This document shows positions 19,043-27,171 of a stretch of 64,000 nucleotides of DNA, piece after piece. The stretch is taken from positions 1 through 64,000 of the forward strand of contig VGES01000013.1 of NCBI GenBank assembly GCA_016869765.1, in the 5' to 3' direction. The notes beneath the pieces were generated by a model that was not told the DNA's origin, ran no database searches, and saw only the letters and a program-made list of their open reading frames with translations. How positions within the stretch are numbered: position 1 is the first letter of the stretch; each line of letters begins with the position of its first letter. The DNA comes from Alphaproteobacteria bacterium. GTDB taxonomy: Bacteria; Pseudomonadota; Alphaproteobacteria; SHVP01. The position numbers and the translations under genes are program-made.

Positions 19043-19978
19043 TCAGCGAGCAAGTTCGACCGCATAGGCACTCGCCGGCAACGCGCGAGGGATCAGCCCT
19101 TGCTCGACGAGGAACTGCGCGAACCGTTGGTAGCGCCCGACATCCAGGGCGGCTGGCCGGAGCGCGAACCGCGGCAGGGTGTCCCGCCAAGCGCGACGGT
19201 TGAGTTCGTCGTTGAGATTGCTGCGACCCTTGATGAACAGTTGCCAGCTTTCGTCCGGGTGATTGATCAGGTACTGCACCCCGAGTTCGAGCGCCGAAAC
19301 GAAGCGCGCCAACCGTGGATCGGCGAGTGCGTTCTCGCGTGCAACGAGGATCAGCTCGTCGTAGGCCGGCACACCTTCCTCTTCGACGTAAAACGCCCGG
19401 CCTTTCTTGCCCAAGATGTCGAGTTGGTTGAGTTCGAAGTTGCGGAACGCGCCGATCACGGCGTCGACTCGACCGCTGACCAGGGCCGGCGAGAGCGCGA
19501 AGTTGACGTTGACGAGTTCGATGTCCCGCAACGTCAAACCATGGCGCGACAGCATCTTGCGCAGGAGCGCGTCTTCGAAACCGCCGACCGAAAAGCCGAC
19601 CTTGCGGCCCTTGAGGTCGGCGAGGGTTTTCACCGGTCCGTCGGCCAACACAACCAGGGTATTCAGCGGCGTCGCGACCAACGTCGCGACCCGACGGAGC
19701 GGCAACCCTTGCGCCACCTGGAGGTGAAGTTGCGGTTGATAGGACACGGCCAGGTCGGCGCGACCGGCGGCCACGAGCTTCGGCGGATCGTTGGGGTCGG
19801 CGGGTGCGATCAGCTCGACCTCGAGATCGACGTCGCGGAAGTAACCGCGCTCGAGCGCCACGAACAGGGGCGCGTGGTCGGGGTTGATGAACCAGTCGAG
19901 CATCACGGTGAGCTTGTCGGCGGCCCGGACGGGAAGGCTAAGCAGCAACAGGCAGATCACGAGCACCAGGCGTCGCAT
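19043..19978 (-). CDS. thiY: ThiY, HMP-precursor ABC transporter binding protein
   Basis: 311 aa with a signal peptide (MRRLVLVICLLLLSLPVRAA). The mature protein begins DKLTVMLDWFINPDHAPLFV, the hallmark of the ThiY/NMT1 family that binds formylaminopyrimidine or related thiamine pyrimidine precursors. KVGFSVGGFEDALLRKML and ALVSGRVDAVIGAFRNFEL match the ligand-cleft regions. It is the last gene of the minus-strand operon thiZ-thiX-thiY and starts 3 bases after the thiX stop. The operon leader carries a TPP riboswitch, which supports the thiamine assignment. Confidence 0.93.
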   Translation of the reverse strand: MRRLVLVICLLLLSLPVRAADKLTVMLDWFINPDHAPLFVALERGYFRDVDLEVELIAPADPNDPPKLVAAGRADLAVSYQPQLHLQVAQGLPLRRVATLVATPLNTLVVLADGPVKTLADLKGRKVGFSVGGFEDALLRKMLSRHGLTLRDIELVNVNFALSPALVSGRVDAVIGAFRNFELNQLDILGKKGRAFYVEEEGVPAYDELILVARENALADPRLARFVSALELGVQYLINHPDESWQLFIKGRSNLNDELNRRAWRDTLPRFALRPAALDVGRYQRFAQFLVEQGLIPRALPASAYAVELAR

Positions 19979-19981
19979 GGG

Positions 19982-20761
19982 TCACTCCGCAGTGGTTGCG
20001 GCAGCCGGGAGACGATCCGGTTGCCAGGGAAGTAGTCGGCGCAACAGCGCGTCGACGGTGAAATACAGCACGATGGCGAACACGGCGAGCGTCAGCATCG
20101 CGGCGAACATCAGGTCGGTCTGGACCCGCGCGTTGGCGTGCAGCATCAGGTAGCCGAGGCCGGCGCCGGAACCGACCCATTCGCCGATCACGGCGCCGAT
20201 CGGGGCGACCGCGGCACCGACCCGAAGACCCGAGGCGAGGGCCGGCAGGGCCGCCGGAAGTCGGACATGCCAGAGCGTCGCCAGCCGGCGCTGTCCAGCG
20301 CCTCCGGTCATGACCGCGGCGAGATCGAGCCATCCCCGATCCGTGCGTTGCAGGCCGTCGATGAAGGTGGCGGCCACCGGAAAGAAGATGATGATCGTCG
20401 CCATCGCCACCTTCGAAGCCATGCCGTAGCCCAACCACAGGACGAGGAGAGGGGCGATGGCGAACACCGGGATCGCTTGGCTGGCAACCATGATCGGCAA
20501 TAGCCAACGCCGCATCGTGCGAAACGACGCCACGGTGATCGCGCTGAGACTGCCGAAGACGGTACCCAGGAAGAGGCCGAGCACGATTTCCGCCGCCGTC
20601 ACCGCGGCATGACCGGCGAGCAGGGCACGGTGCGCCCACAACGCCTGCAGGACGCGCCCGGGTCCCGGGAGAATGTAATGCGGGGCGGCTGTGATCCAGG
20701 TGACCAACGCCCAGGCCGCGAACAGGCCGCAGACAATGATGGCGGCGCGGAGAGCCTTCAT
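19982..20761 (-). CDS. thiX: ThiX, ABC transporter permease
   Basis: 259 aa with about six hydrophobic helices, an ABC permease of the nitrate/taurine/thiamine-precursor type. The cytoplasmic EAA loop is LWHVRLPAALPALASGLRVG near residues 173-192. The N-terminus ends a first helix followed by HYILPGPGRVLQALW, a pattern common to ThiX/SsuC permeases. The ATG overlaps the thiZ stop by 4 bases. It should form the membrane channel for the ligand bound by ThiY. Confidence 0.92.
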   Translation of the reverse strand: MKALRAAIIVCGLFAAWALVTWITAAPHYILPGPGRVLQALWAHRALLAGHAAVTAAEIVLGLFLGTVFGSLSAITVASFRTMRRWLLPIMVASQAIPVFAIAPLLVLWLGYGMASKVAMATIIIFFPVAATFIDGLQRTDRGWLDLAAVMTGGAGQRRLATLWHVRLPAALPALASGLRVGAAVAPIGAVIGEWVGSGAGLGYLMLHANARVQTDLMFAAMLTLAVFAIVLYFTVDALLRRLLPWQPDRLPAAATTAE

Positions 20762-21546
20762 GACGCTTGCTCCGCTGTTTGCCAGGATTCGCGATGGGCC
20801 GACGTCAGTCGACGCAGGAGTTCGGCCTGCAGTTCCACGAGCGAGCGGTCTTCGAGCGGGCGCGGTGGCTCGCCGCCGAGTGTCAGAGGACGGTCGAGGA
20901 AGGCGGGCCGACCCGAGAGCACGTGAACGACGTGACCCAGTCGCAGGGCCTCGAGCGGATCATGGGTAACGAGCACCACCGTTCGACCACTGAGCAGCCG
21001 CGCCGCGAGATCCTGGAGCTTCACGCGCGTGATCGGATCGAGGGCGGAGAACGGCTCGTCCATCAGGACAATCGGGCGATCCTCCATGAGGGTCCGGGCC
21101 AGTGCCGCGCGCTGGCGCATACCCGCCGAAAGTTCGGCCGGTCGTGCCCGCCCCCAGGCACCCAGGCCGACCGCCGTGAGCAAGGCCAAGGCTCCATCGT
21201 GATCGATCGGTTCTGCGCGAAGCCGGGCCCCCAGGGTCACGTTGCGCAGAAGGCTGGCCCACGGCAGCAACAGGTCGCTCTGGTGCATGTAGGCTACGCG
21301 CCCCGTAGGTGAGCGACCGTCACTGGCCTGGACCTCGCCACCGGCATCACCGGCGAGGCCGGCGATCAGTCGCAGCAAGCTCGTCTTGCCGACTCCGCTC
21401 GGGCCCAAGATGCACGTCGTTCGGCCAGCGGCGAAGGCGAGGTCGAGGCCCTGGAAGATTGTCGCGCCGCCAAAGGCGAGTTGCGCCCCACGCAAACTGA
21501 GTCCGACCGCCGGGAGCGGGGGTTTGGCCGTGATGGATGAAACCAT
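20758..21546 (-). CDS. thiZ: ThiZ, ABC transporter ATPase
   Basis: 262 aa from the ATG at 21546 (MVSSITAKPPLP). Walker A is ILGPSGVGKTSLL, the ABC signature is ELSAGMRQRAALARTLM and Walker B is RPIVLMDEPFSALDP with the H-loop VLVTHDPLEAL. An upstream ATG at 21555 exists, but its first base pairs in the riboswitch P1 stem, and the purine-rich GGGATGG lies at the right distance for the ATG at 21546. It energises HMP-precursor uptake with ThiX and ThiY and is regulated by the TPP riboswitch directly upstream. Confidence 0.92.
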   Translation of the reverse strand: MVSSITAKPPLPAVGLSLRGAQLAFGGATIFQGLDLAFAAGRTTCILGPSGVGKTSLLRLIAGLAGDAGGEVQASDGRSPTGRVAYMHQSDLLLPWASLLRNVTLGARLRAEPIDHDGALALLTAVGLGAWGRARPAELSAGMRQRAALARTLMEDRPIVLMDEPFSALDPITRVKLQDLAARLLSGRTVVLVTHDPLEALRLGHVVHVLSGRPAFLDRPLTLGGEPPRPLEDRSLVELQAELLRRLTSAHRESWQTAEQAS

Positions 21547-21554
21547 GGTGTTCA

Positions 21555-21643
21555 TACCATCCCTACGCCGGTCCTAACCGGATCAGGTTCGTGGGGTCGT
21601 TCCCAGGGTTGGGAACCTCTCAGCCTTGTGGGCTCCCCCGGTA
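21555..21643 (-). promoter_or_regulatory. TPP (thiamine pyrophosphate) riboswitch
   Basis: On the minus strand the leader carries the THI-box landmarks in order: GGGGGAGCC, GGCTGAGAGG, GACCCC, GAACCTGATCCGGTTAG and GGCGTAGGGATGG. P1 pairs TACC (plus-strand 21640-21643) with GGTA (21555-21558). The last base of the aptamer is the A of an ATG, and a Shine-Dalgarno-like GGGATGG lies inside the 3' arm. No separate terminator or anti-terminator is visible, so ligand binding probably masks translation initiation of thiZ directly. Confidence 0.95.
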
Positions 21644-21698
21644 CGCGACGATCATAGCCGTCCCCGTGGTATCATCCAAACCCGGAACGGTTGTGGGC

Positions 21699-22178
21699 AT
21701 GCGTCGAACGCTTCTTTATTTCATCTTGATCCTGTTGCTGGCGGGCCTCGCCTCGACGCTGCCGCCCGCCAAGGGCGCCGAAGGACAGCGGCTTCCCGTC
21801 GGCCCGCTGGTGGTCGAGAACGAGCGCGGTCGTCATCAGTTCCGTGTCGAACTCGCGGCCAACGAAGATCAGCGCAGTCGTGGGCTCATGTTTCGTCGCG
21901 AGATGGCAGCCGATGCCGGGATGCTGTTCGACTTCCACGTGGCCCAGCTAGTCGCCTTCTGGATGAAGGACACCTTCATTCCCCTCGACATGATCTTCAT
22001 CAAAGAGAATGGGCGGGTGGCCGGCGTGGCCAAACGAACGGTGCCGCATTCCACGGCGACGGTGCCTTCGCCCGAGCCGGTGCGGGCCGTACTCGAGGTC
22101 AACGCCGGGGTTTCGGACCGCCTCGGCATCAAGGCGGGCGACCTCGTCCGTCACAACATCTTCGGCAACATGCGCTGA
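21699..22178 (+). CDS. DUF192 family secreted protein
   Basis: 159 aa from the ATG at 21699, with a signal peptide (TLLYFILILLLAGLASTLPPAKG). The mature part has the DUF192 pattern: FRVELAANEDQRSRGLMFRREM, AFWMKDTFIPLDMIFI and VLEVNAGVSDRLGIKAGDLV. The biochemical role of DUF192 is unknown; proteins are often exported and sit near cold-shock genes in alphaproteobacteria, as here at 3 kb distance. A TATCAT hexamer at 21670-21675 is a candidate -10 box. The thioesterase gene starts 2 bases after its stop. Confidence 0.85.
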   Translation: MRRTLLYFILILLLAGLASTLPPAKGAEGQRLPVGPLVVENERGRHQFRVELAANEDQRSRGLMFRREMAADAGMLFDFHVAQLVAFWMKDTFIPLDMIFIKENGRVAGVAKRTVPHSTATVPSPEPVRAVLEVNAGVSDRLGIKAGDLVRHNIFGNMR

Positions 22179-22180
22179 TC

Positions 22181-22621
22181 GTGGAGCGAGGACCGGTCCC
22201 CGACGTACCCGAGTCGTTCCGCGAGCTCGAACGGACATCGGCGTTTTCGCGTTTCATCGGACCGATTTACGAAGCTCGCGATGAACAGGGCCGGCTCTTC
22301 GGCTTTCGCGTCCGGCCGGATCACCTGAATCTGGGCGGGGTCGCGCACGGTGGCATGATCGCGAGCTTCGCCGATGTCGTGCTCGGGCAGTACGAGGGCC
22401 GCGACTACGACCGCCTCACCGTGACGATTCGTCTGGTGGTCGACTTCATCGGCGTCGCCCACTTCGGTGAGTGGGTCGAGGGGCGTGCGCACGTCCTGCG
22501 CCAGACGCGAAACCTCGTGTTCGTCGACGCCGACGTTACGAGTCGCGGCAAATTGATCATGACCGCCCAGGCGGTCTTCAAGGTGCTGGACCGCGCGCGT
22601 CCGGTGGCGGTCGGCCGCTAG
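22181..22621 (+). CDS. PaaI-like hotdog-fold thioesterase
   Basis: 146 aa from the GTG at 22181, 2 bases after the DUF192 stop. Hotdog-fold thioesterase of the PaaI/4HBT type: LNLGGVAHGGMIASFADVVLG carries the HGG motif of the active-site helix, and RLTVTIRLVVDFIGVAHFGEWVEGRAHVLRQTRNLVFVDADVTS is the usual strand pattern. It should hydrolyse acyl-CoA esters, with the substrate unknown. It overlaps the convergent CNBD gene by 4 bases at the stops. Confidence 0.85.
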   Translation: MERGPVPDVPESFRELERTSAFSRFIGPIYEARDEQGRLFGFRVRPDHLNLGGVAHGGMIASFADVVLGQYEGRDYDRLTVTIRLVVDFIGVAHFGEWVEGRAHVLRQTRNLVFVDADVTSRGKLIMTAQAVFKVLDRARPVAVGR

Positions 22622-22980
22622 GGGACCGCGCGCCGATCGGTCGATCGGCGCAGACGCTTGATCAAGAGCTGCAACAGTCCGACGGTGAACGCGTCGGCTT
22701 TGGCCAGGCATTCCTGGACATGGGCCATCGAGAACGCGGCGCAGATCGTATCTTCGCTGGCACGCGCGCTGGCCGAGCGCGGCAGATTTTCGACCAGGGA
22801 CATCTCGCCGAACACATCTCCCGGACCGGCCGTGTCGATCACCTCTTCGCGACCGCCCGATTCGACCACGATCTCGATCGCGCCACTGGTCACGAGGTAG
22901 GCGAAATCGGGCTTGTCACCGCGCCGGAAAATGACCTGCCCCTTGCGAAAGGTCGAGTAGTTGAGTTCGCCGTCGGACAT
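22618..22980 (-). CDS. Single-domain cyclic-nucleotide-binding (CNBD) protein
   Basis: 120 aa made almost entirely of one cNMP-binding domain: FRKGQVIFRRGDKPDFAYLVTSGAIEIVV, then GPGDVFGEMSLVENLPRSASARA, the phosphate-binding cassette. There is no DNA-binding helix-turn-helix, so it is not a complete Crp/Fnr regulator. Small CNBD proteins like this are common in alphaproteobacteria and of unknown partner. It is monocistronic, convergent with the thioesterase gene. Confidence 0.85.
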   Translation of the reverse strand: MSDGELNYSTFRKGQVIFRRGDKPDFAYLVTSGAIEIVVESGGREEVIDTAGPGDVFGEMSLVENLPRSASARASEDTICAAFSMAHVQECLAKADAFTVGLLQLLIKRLRRSTDRRAVP

Positions 22981-23098
22981 CGACCCGCCCCCCGTTGTGA
23001 TGCGCGAGTGTTAGCCAGACTTGAGCGATGCACAAGCGCCCGCTACTTGCATCGCGGGGTTGCCAGGACGACCATCGCGGGTCACCAAGGGGGGAATC

Positions 23099-24607
23099 AT
23101 GGCCAGTCTGGCGAGCGTGAAGACCTGGGACGAAACCGCGGATGTCGTGGTCGTCGGGTTCGGATTGTCGGGCGCGATCACCGCGATCGAGGCGCATGAC
23201 ACCGATGCCAAGGCCGACGTGCTGATTCTCGAGAAGATGCCGGAACGGTGGGCCGGCGGCAACGCGCGGGCCTCTGGTCAGGACATGTTCTCCGCCAAGG
23301 ACGTCGATGGCCTGATGCGCCACCAACGGGCCCTCAACGAAGCGAACCCGGTTCCGGAAGACGTGCTGCGCACTTGGGCCGAAGCCGTGTGCACGCAGGA
23401 GCCGTGGGTCGCGCGTCTGGCCAAGGAGGCGGGCCGCGAACTGCACGCCGGCGGCGACTGGGGCCGCTCCCACGTCGAATGGCCGGAGGAACCGGGCGCC
23501 GACGCGATCACCTATCTCATGACGATCCGCCCCCACCCGAGCGGCGTGTGGGAAACGTTCAAATTCCACGCCGACAAACGGCCGATCCGCAAATGGTTCG
23601 AAACGCCGGTGCGCGATTTGGTGCAAGACCCCGACACGCTCGAGATCTTCGGGGTCATCGCCGAACGCCAGGGGCGGAAGATCGCGATCCGCGCCCGGCG
23701 CGCGGTGGTGCTCTGTTGCGGTAGCTTCGAGGGCAACCTCCGGATGTTGCGCGACTACTGGGGCATCGATCGCGTCTACAGCTACGGCACGCCCGGCAAC
23801 ACCGGCGATGGCGTGCGCATGTTGCAGAAGGCGGGAGCCGACCTCTGGCACCTGCGGGGGCCCTCCCATGCCGCGGGCTTCTGGCCGGGGTTCAAGGTTC
23901 CGGATCATGCGACGCCGTTCATGCGCAACATCCGTCACCCGGGTTTCAGTTGGATCGAGGTCGCCAAGGACGGTCGGCGCTTTCACGACGAGACGTCCAA
24001 ACTCGCGCTTGAGCGCCACTGGCGGCGACCGTTCCACGGTCGCTGGTTGGACGGGCTGCACAAGGATGTGCAGCCCGTGCATATGATCTTCGATGATCGC
24101 CATCGCGCCGGCGCCTCGCTGGCGTTGCAGGAGGGCATGTCGTGGAACGCCCAGGTCGCCCGCATCCCGTGGAGTCAGGACAATCTGGCGGAACTGCGCA
24201 AAGGGTGGTTCGTCAGGGCCGACTCGTTGGCCGAACTGGCCAAGACGATCGGCAAGGACCGGGGGGCGATCGAGGCCGAAGTGATGCGCTACAACGCCGC
24301 CTGCAACGCCGGGTTCGACCTCGATTTCGACCGCGCGCGCGAGACCATGGTTCCGATCGAGGGGCCGCCGTTCTACGCCATCGAGATCATCGTCGGACTG
24401 CCGCAGGCGGTAGCCGGTGGCAAGCGCGACAAGGAATCCCGGGTCGTCGATACCGATGGAAAGCCGATTCCGCGTCTCTACGAAGCCGGGGAACTCGGCT
24501 CGACCATGGTCGGGCGCATTCAGACCGGGGCATTTCTGACCGAATGCGTGGTGTTCGGGAGGATCGCCGGGCGCAACGCCGTGGCCGAGCGTCCCTGGGC
24601 CAACTAG
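23099..24607 (+). CDS. FAD-dependent dehydrogenase (TcuA/fumarate reductase flavoprotein family)
   Basis: 502 aa from the ATG at 23099, with GGGGAA 5 bases upstream. The N-terminus has the dinucleotide motif VVVVGFGLSGAITAIEAHD followed by a glutamate-ended strand and WAGGNARASGQDMFSAKD. The C-terminus has the second FAD motif LYEAGELGSTMVGRIQTGAFLTECVVFGRIAGRN. These match the family of tricarballylate dehydrogenase, fumarate reductase flavoproteins and 3-ketosteroid dehydrogenases. No signal peptide is seen and no tcuB-like partner is adjacent, so the substrate is open. Confidence 0.85.
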   Translation: MASLASVKTWDETADVVVVGFGLSGAITAIEAHDTDAKADVLILEKMPERWAGGNARASGQDMFSAKDVDGLMRHQRALNEANPVPEDVLRTWAEAVCTQEPWVARLAKEAGRELHAGGDWGRSHVEWPEEPGADAITYLMTIRPHPSGVWETFKFHADKRPIRKWFETPVRDLVQDPDTLEIFGVIAERQGRKIAIRARRAVVLCCGSFEGNLRMLRDYWGIDRVYSYGTPGNTGDGVRMLQKAGADLWHLRGPSHAAGFWPGFKVPDHATPFMRNIRHPGFSWIEVAKDGRRFHDETSKLALERHWRRPFHGRWLDGLHKDVQPVHMIFDDRHRAGASLALQEGMSWNAQVARIPWSQDNLAELRKGWFVRADSLAELAKTIGKDRGAIEAEVMRYNAACNAGFDLDFDRARETMVPIEGPPFYAIEIIVGLPQAVAGGKRDKESRVVDTDGKPIPRLYEAGELGSTMVGRIQTGAFLTECVVFGRIAGRNAVAERPWAN

Positions 24608-24669
24608 GGCGCCATCACACGAGAGTTGTCTCGGCCGCTGGCGCGCCGTAGAAGTTGGGCGCCGGACCA

Positions 24670-24746
24670 CGGGGAGTAGCTCAGTCTGGTAGAGCGCCAG
24701 CTTTGGGAGCTGGATGTCGCTGGTTCGAATCCAGTCTCCCCGACCA
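24670..24746 (+). tRNA. tRNA-Pro (UGG anticodon)
   Basis: The acceptor arm CGGGGAG pairs with CTCCCCG. The D arm is GCTCAGTCTGGTAGAGC. The anticodon stem GCCAGC/GCTGG encloses the loop TTTGGGA with anticodon TGG. The T arm is CTGGTTCGAATCCAG, and CCA is encoded at 24744-24746. Confidence 0.97.
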
Positions 24747-24767
24747 TGGTCCAGGCCAGGGGGCGAC

Positions 24768-25220
24768 GTGAACGAACCGTTTCGGCAACTCGGTCAGCGC
24801 AGCGAAATCCCGGCTTCGCCGGAGGCGGCCGTCCTCGAGCGCGTCCCCAACCCACACCGCGACCGGGCCTACGCCGTTCGTTTCGCCTGTCCAGAGTTCA
24901 CCAGCCTGTGCCCGATCACCGGGCAGCCGGATTTCGCCCACATCGTGATCGACTATGTTCCCGGCGCGTGGCTCGTCGAGAGCAAGTCCCTCAAGCTGTT
25001 CTTCGCATCGTTTCGCAATCACGGGGCGTTCCACGAGGACTGCACCGTGATGATCGCCAAACGTCTCGGAGCGGCGATCGAACCCCAGTGGCTGCGCATC
25101 GGCGGCTACTTCTATCCGCGGGGCGGCATGCCGATCGATGTATTCCACCAGACCGGGCCGTTGCCGGCCGGCGTCTGGATTCCCGATCAAGGGGTCCCGC
25201 CCTACCGCGGGCGGGGCTAG
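24768..25220 (+). CDS. queF: QueF, NADPH-dependent 7-cyano-7-deazaguanine reductase
   Basis: 150 aa from the GTG at 24768 ([10 protein letters not shown]), preceded by CAGGGGG. This is the short type I QueF, which reduces preQ0 to preQ1 in queuosine biosynthesis. The active-site cysteine is Cys48 in [13 protein letters not shown]. The substrate-binding motif [20 protein letters not shown] gives Glu71, His89 and Glu90. A longer open frame upstream overlaps the tRNA and is not a credible start. It sits just downstream of tRNA-Pro. Confidence 0.94.
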   Translation: MNEPFRQLGQRSEIPASPEAAVLERVPNPHRDRAYAVRFACPEFTSLCPITGQPDFAHIVIDYVPGAWLVESKSLKLFFASFRNHGAFHEDCTVMIAKRLGAAIEPQWLRIGGYFYPRGGMPIDVFHQTGPLPAGVWIPDQGVPPYRGRG

Positions 25221-25288
25221 CGTTCGGCGTCAGCCGAATCGGCGAAACATGGCGCGCCACGCTTGGGTGACTTCCCGATTGCCCGCAC

Positions 25289-26281
25289 CTAGAGCCAGGG
25301 CGATGCGCTCGCATCACTCGCCGCCGCCGGGTTCATTACCCGGATCGGGCGGCCATCGAGAAACGCGGCGACGTTCTCGACCGTCTGCCCATAGAAGACG
25401 CGGTAGCCCTGTTCCGTGACGTAGCCCAAGTGCGGCGTGAGAATTGTGTTGGGGGCCCTGCGCAGCGGATGGTCCTGCGGCAGCGGCTCGATCGAAAAGG
25501 TGTCGATCGCGGCGCCGGCAATCTGCCGCGCGTGCAGCGCGGCGGCGAGGGCGGCTTCGTCGACCAAGGGGCCGCGCGAGGTATTGATGAGCACCGCATC
25601 ACGCTTCATGCGGGCAAGGTCGGTCGCTCCGACGATGCCGGCGGTGCGCGCGCTGAGGGCGAGATGCAGCGTGAGGACGTCGGCCTGGGCGAACAGAGTT
25701 GCCTTGTCGACCAGATGGACGCCGGCCGCGTCGGCCCGCGCCGCCGTGAGATTCGGGCTCCAAGCGATGACGCTCATGCCGAACCCGTGAGCGATTCGGG
25801 CGACCTGGCTGCCGATCGTTCCGAGGCCCAGAACACCCATGGTGAGCCCGCGAGTGCTGCGCCCGAGGTGAACCTGCCAACGGCCGGCCCGCAGGGCGGC
25901 GTCTTCCTGCGGAATGCGGCGCAGCAGCGCGAAAATGAGGCCCCACGTGAGATCGACCGTGCCGCCGACCGGGGGATCGGTGCCACACACGACCTTGCCG
26001 AGTTCGCGGGCCGCGGCGACATCGATGGCGAAATTGCGCTGCGAGGTCGAGCACAGGAGCTTGAGCCGCGGCAGTCGGGCGAGCAACGAACGTGGAAAGG
26101 GCGTGCGTTCGCGCTGGGCGCAGATGATGTCGAAGCCGCCGAGCCGTTCGACGATCGCGTCTTCGTCGTGAAGGTGGTCGGTGAACACGGTGATGGCGAC
26201 GCGCCCCTGCAACCGGCTCCAATCGGCGATCCGGAGCGCGTTGTCGAGATAGTCGTCGATGATGGCGAGCGTGGCTGTCAT
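25289..26281 (-). CDS. D-2-hydroxyacid dehydrogenase family protein
   Basis: 330 aa NAD(P)-dependent D-isomer-specific 2-hydroxyacid dehydrogenase. The Rossmann motif is GVLGLGTIGSQVARIAHGFG. The catalytic arginine lies in LINTSRGPLVDE, the glutamate in FSIEPLPQDHPL and the histidine in ILTPHLGYVTEQ, the usual R-E-H set. The substrate may be glyoxylate, hydroxypyruvate or a phosphonate-like acid. Its ATG follows the TAG of the SDR gene with no gap, so the two are co-transcribed. Confidence 0.9.
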   Translation of the reverse strand: MTATLAIIDDYLDNALRIADWSRLQGRVAITVFTDHLHDEDAIVERLGGFDIICAQRERTPFPRSLLARLPRLKLLCSTSQRNFAIDVAAARELGKVVCGTDPPVGGTVDLTWGLIFALLRRIPQEDAALRAGRWQVHLGRSTRGLTMGVLGLGTIGSQVARIAHGFGMSVIAWSPNLTAARADAAGVHLVDKATLFAQADVLTLHLALSARTAGIVGATDLARMKRDAVLINTSRGPLVDEAALAAALHARQIAGAAIDTFSIEPLPQDHPLRRAPNTILTPHLGYVTEQGYRVFYGQTVENVAAFLDGRPIRVMNPAAASDASASPWL

Positions 26282-27049
26282 CTAGGGCATCACCGCGCCA
26301 CCGTTCACGTGCAGAACCTGTCCCGTCATCTGCGCCGACATTGGGCCGGCGAGGAACAGGAACGGCCCGACCAGATCCTCCGGGTCGGAGACCCGCGCCA
26401 TGGGTATCATGCGGGTCACCTCGGAAACGTCGAGGCCACCCGGGCCGACCGCACCGGCCGTCGACACCTTGACCTTGTTCGTGACACCGCCCGGCGCCAC
26501 GACGTTGACGCGGACCTTGGGGGCGTTCTCGATCGCCAGGGTCTTGGAAAGCGAAATGAGGCCGCCTTTGGCCGCAGCGTAGGCGCCGACGTTCTTGAGC
26601 GGACGGACGGCGACCCCGGACGCGGTGTGGACGAGCGATCCGGCACCGCTGTGCTGGAGCAGCGGGATGCCGTGCTTGGAGATGAGGAAGGCCGAGCGCA
26701 GGTTGCGGCTGATGTCCTCGTCGAAGTGCTTCACGTCCTTGGTCGTGAGCGGCCCCGGCGAATTTCCGGCGCCGACCAGGTTGATGATCGCGTCGAGGGC
26801 CGGGTGGGTTTTGGCCAAGGTTGCGAACGCGGCCCTCACCGAGGATTCGTCATAGGCGTCGAAGGCGATGAAGCGGACACCGGCGGGAACCGGGGACTGA
26901 TCGTGGGTGCGCTGCAGATCGAACACCGTCGTGTCGAGCCCGGTGTCGAGGCAGCCCCTCACGATTGCCCGGCCGATGCCGCCGCAGCCGCCGCACACCA
27001 GCACCTTGGCGCCGCGCGCCGGCCCGAGCCGATTGAAGTCGTATGCCAT
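26282..27049 (-). CDS. Short-chain dehydrogenase/reductase (SDR)
   Basis: 255 aa classical SDR. The cofactor motif is VLVCGGCGGIGRAIVRG, a variant of TGxxxGIG. The catalytic serine is in SLVHTASGVAV and the YxxxK motif is AYAAAKGGL. FDLQRTHD places a hydrophobic-D pattern that suggests NAD. It is the first gene of a two-gene operon with a D-2-hydroxyacid dehydrogenase. Likely role is oxidation of a secondary alcohol in the same catabolic route. Confidence 0.9.
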   Translation of the reverse strand: MAYDFNRLGPARGAKVLVCGGCGGIGRAIVRGCLDTGLDTTVFDLQRTHDQSPVPAGVRFIAFDAYDESSVRAAFATLAKTHPALDAIINLVGAGNSPGPLTTKDVKHFDEDISRNLRSAFLISKHGIPLLQHSGAGSLVHTASGVAVRPLKNVGAYAAAKGGLISLSKTLAIENAPKVRVNVVAPGGVTNKVKVSTAGAVGPGGLDVSEVTRMIPMARVSDPEDLVGPFLFLAGPMSAQMTGQVLHVNGGAVMP

Positions 27050-27068
27050 GGTTCCTCCCCTGGGGCGG

Positions 27069-27083
27069 TTTAGGGAGTATTAA
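27069..27083 (+). promoter_or_regulatory. Near-consensus CtrA-type box upstream of flagellin
   Basis: TTTA at 27069-27072, seven bases, then TTAA at 27080-27083 followed by CC. This differs by one base from the TTAA-N7-TTAA CtrA consensus. It lies about 90 bases before the flagellin start at 27172. CtrA commonly controls flagellar genes in alphaproteobacteria. Binding is inferred. Confidence 0.4.
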
Positions 27084-27171
27084 CCCTGCGGCCCCAGAAT
27101 GCCTAGCTACCGGTGGAACGCTCGGGCGAGCGGCGCGGCCGCCGCCGGGGCGGCGCGTTCAGGGGCAGCGC

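Noticed and set aside
22916-24670. Minus-strand frame of 584 codons
   Set aside because: Complement of the FAD dehydrogenase gene with its intact FAD motifs; no family features of its own.
24604-24855. Minus-strand frame containing [15 protein letters not shown]
   Set aside because: This phrase is the well-known antisense translation of a tRNA gene (tRNA-Pro here), not a protein.
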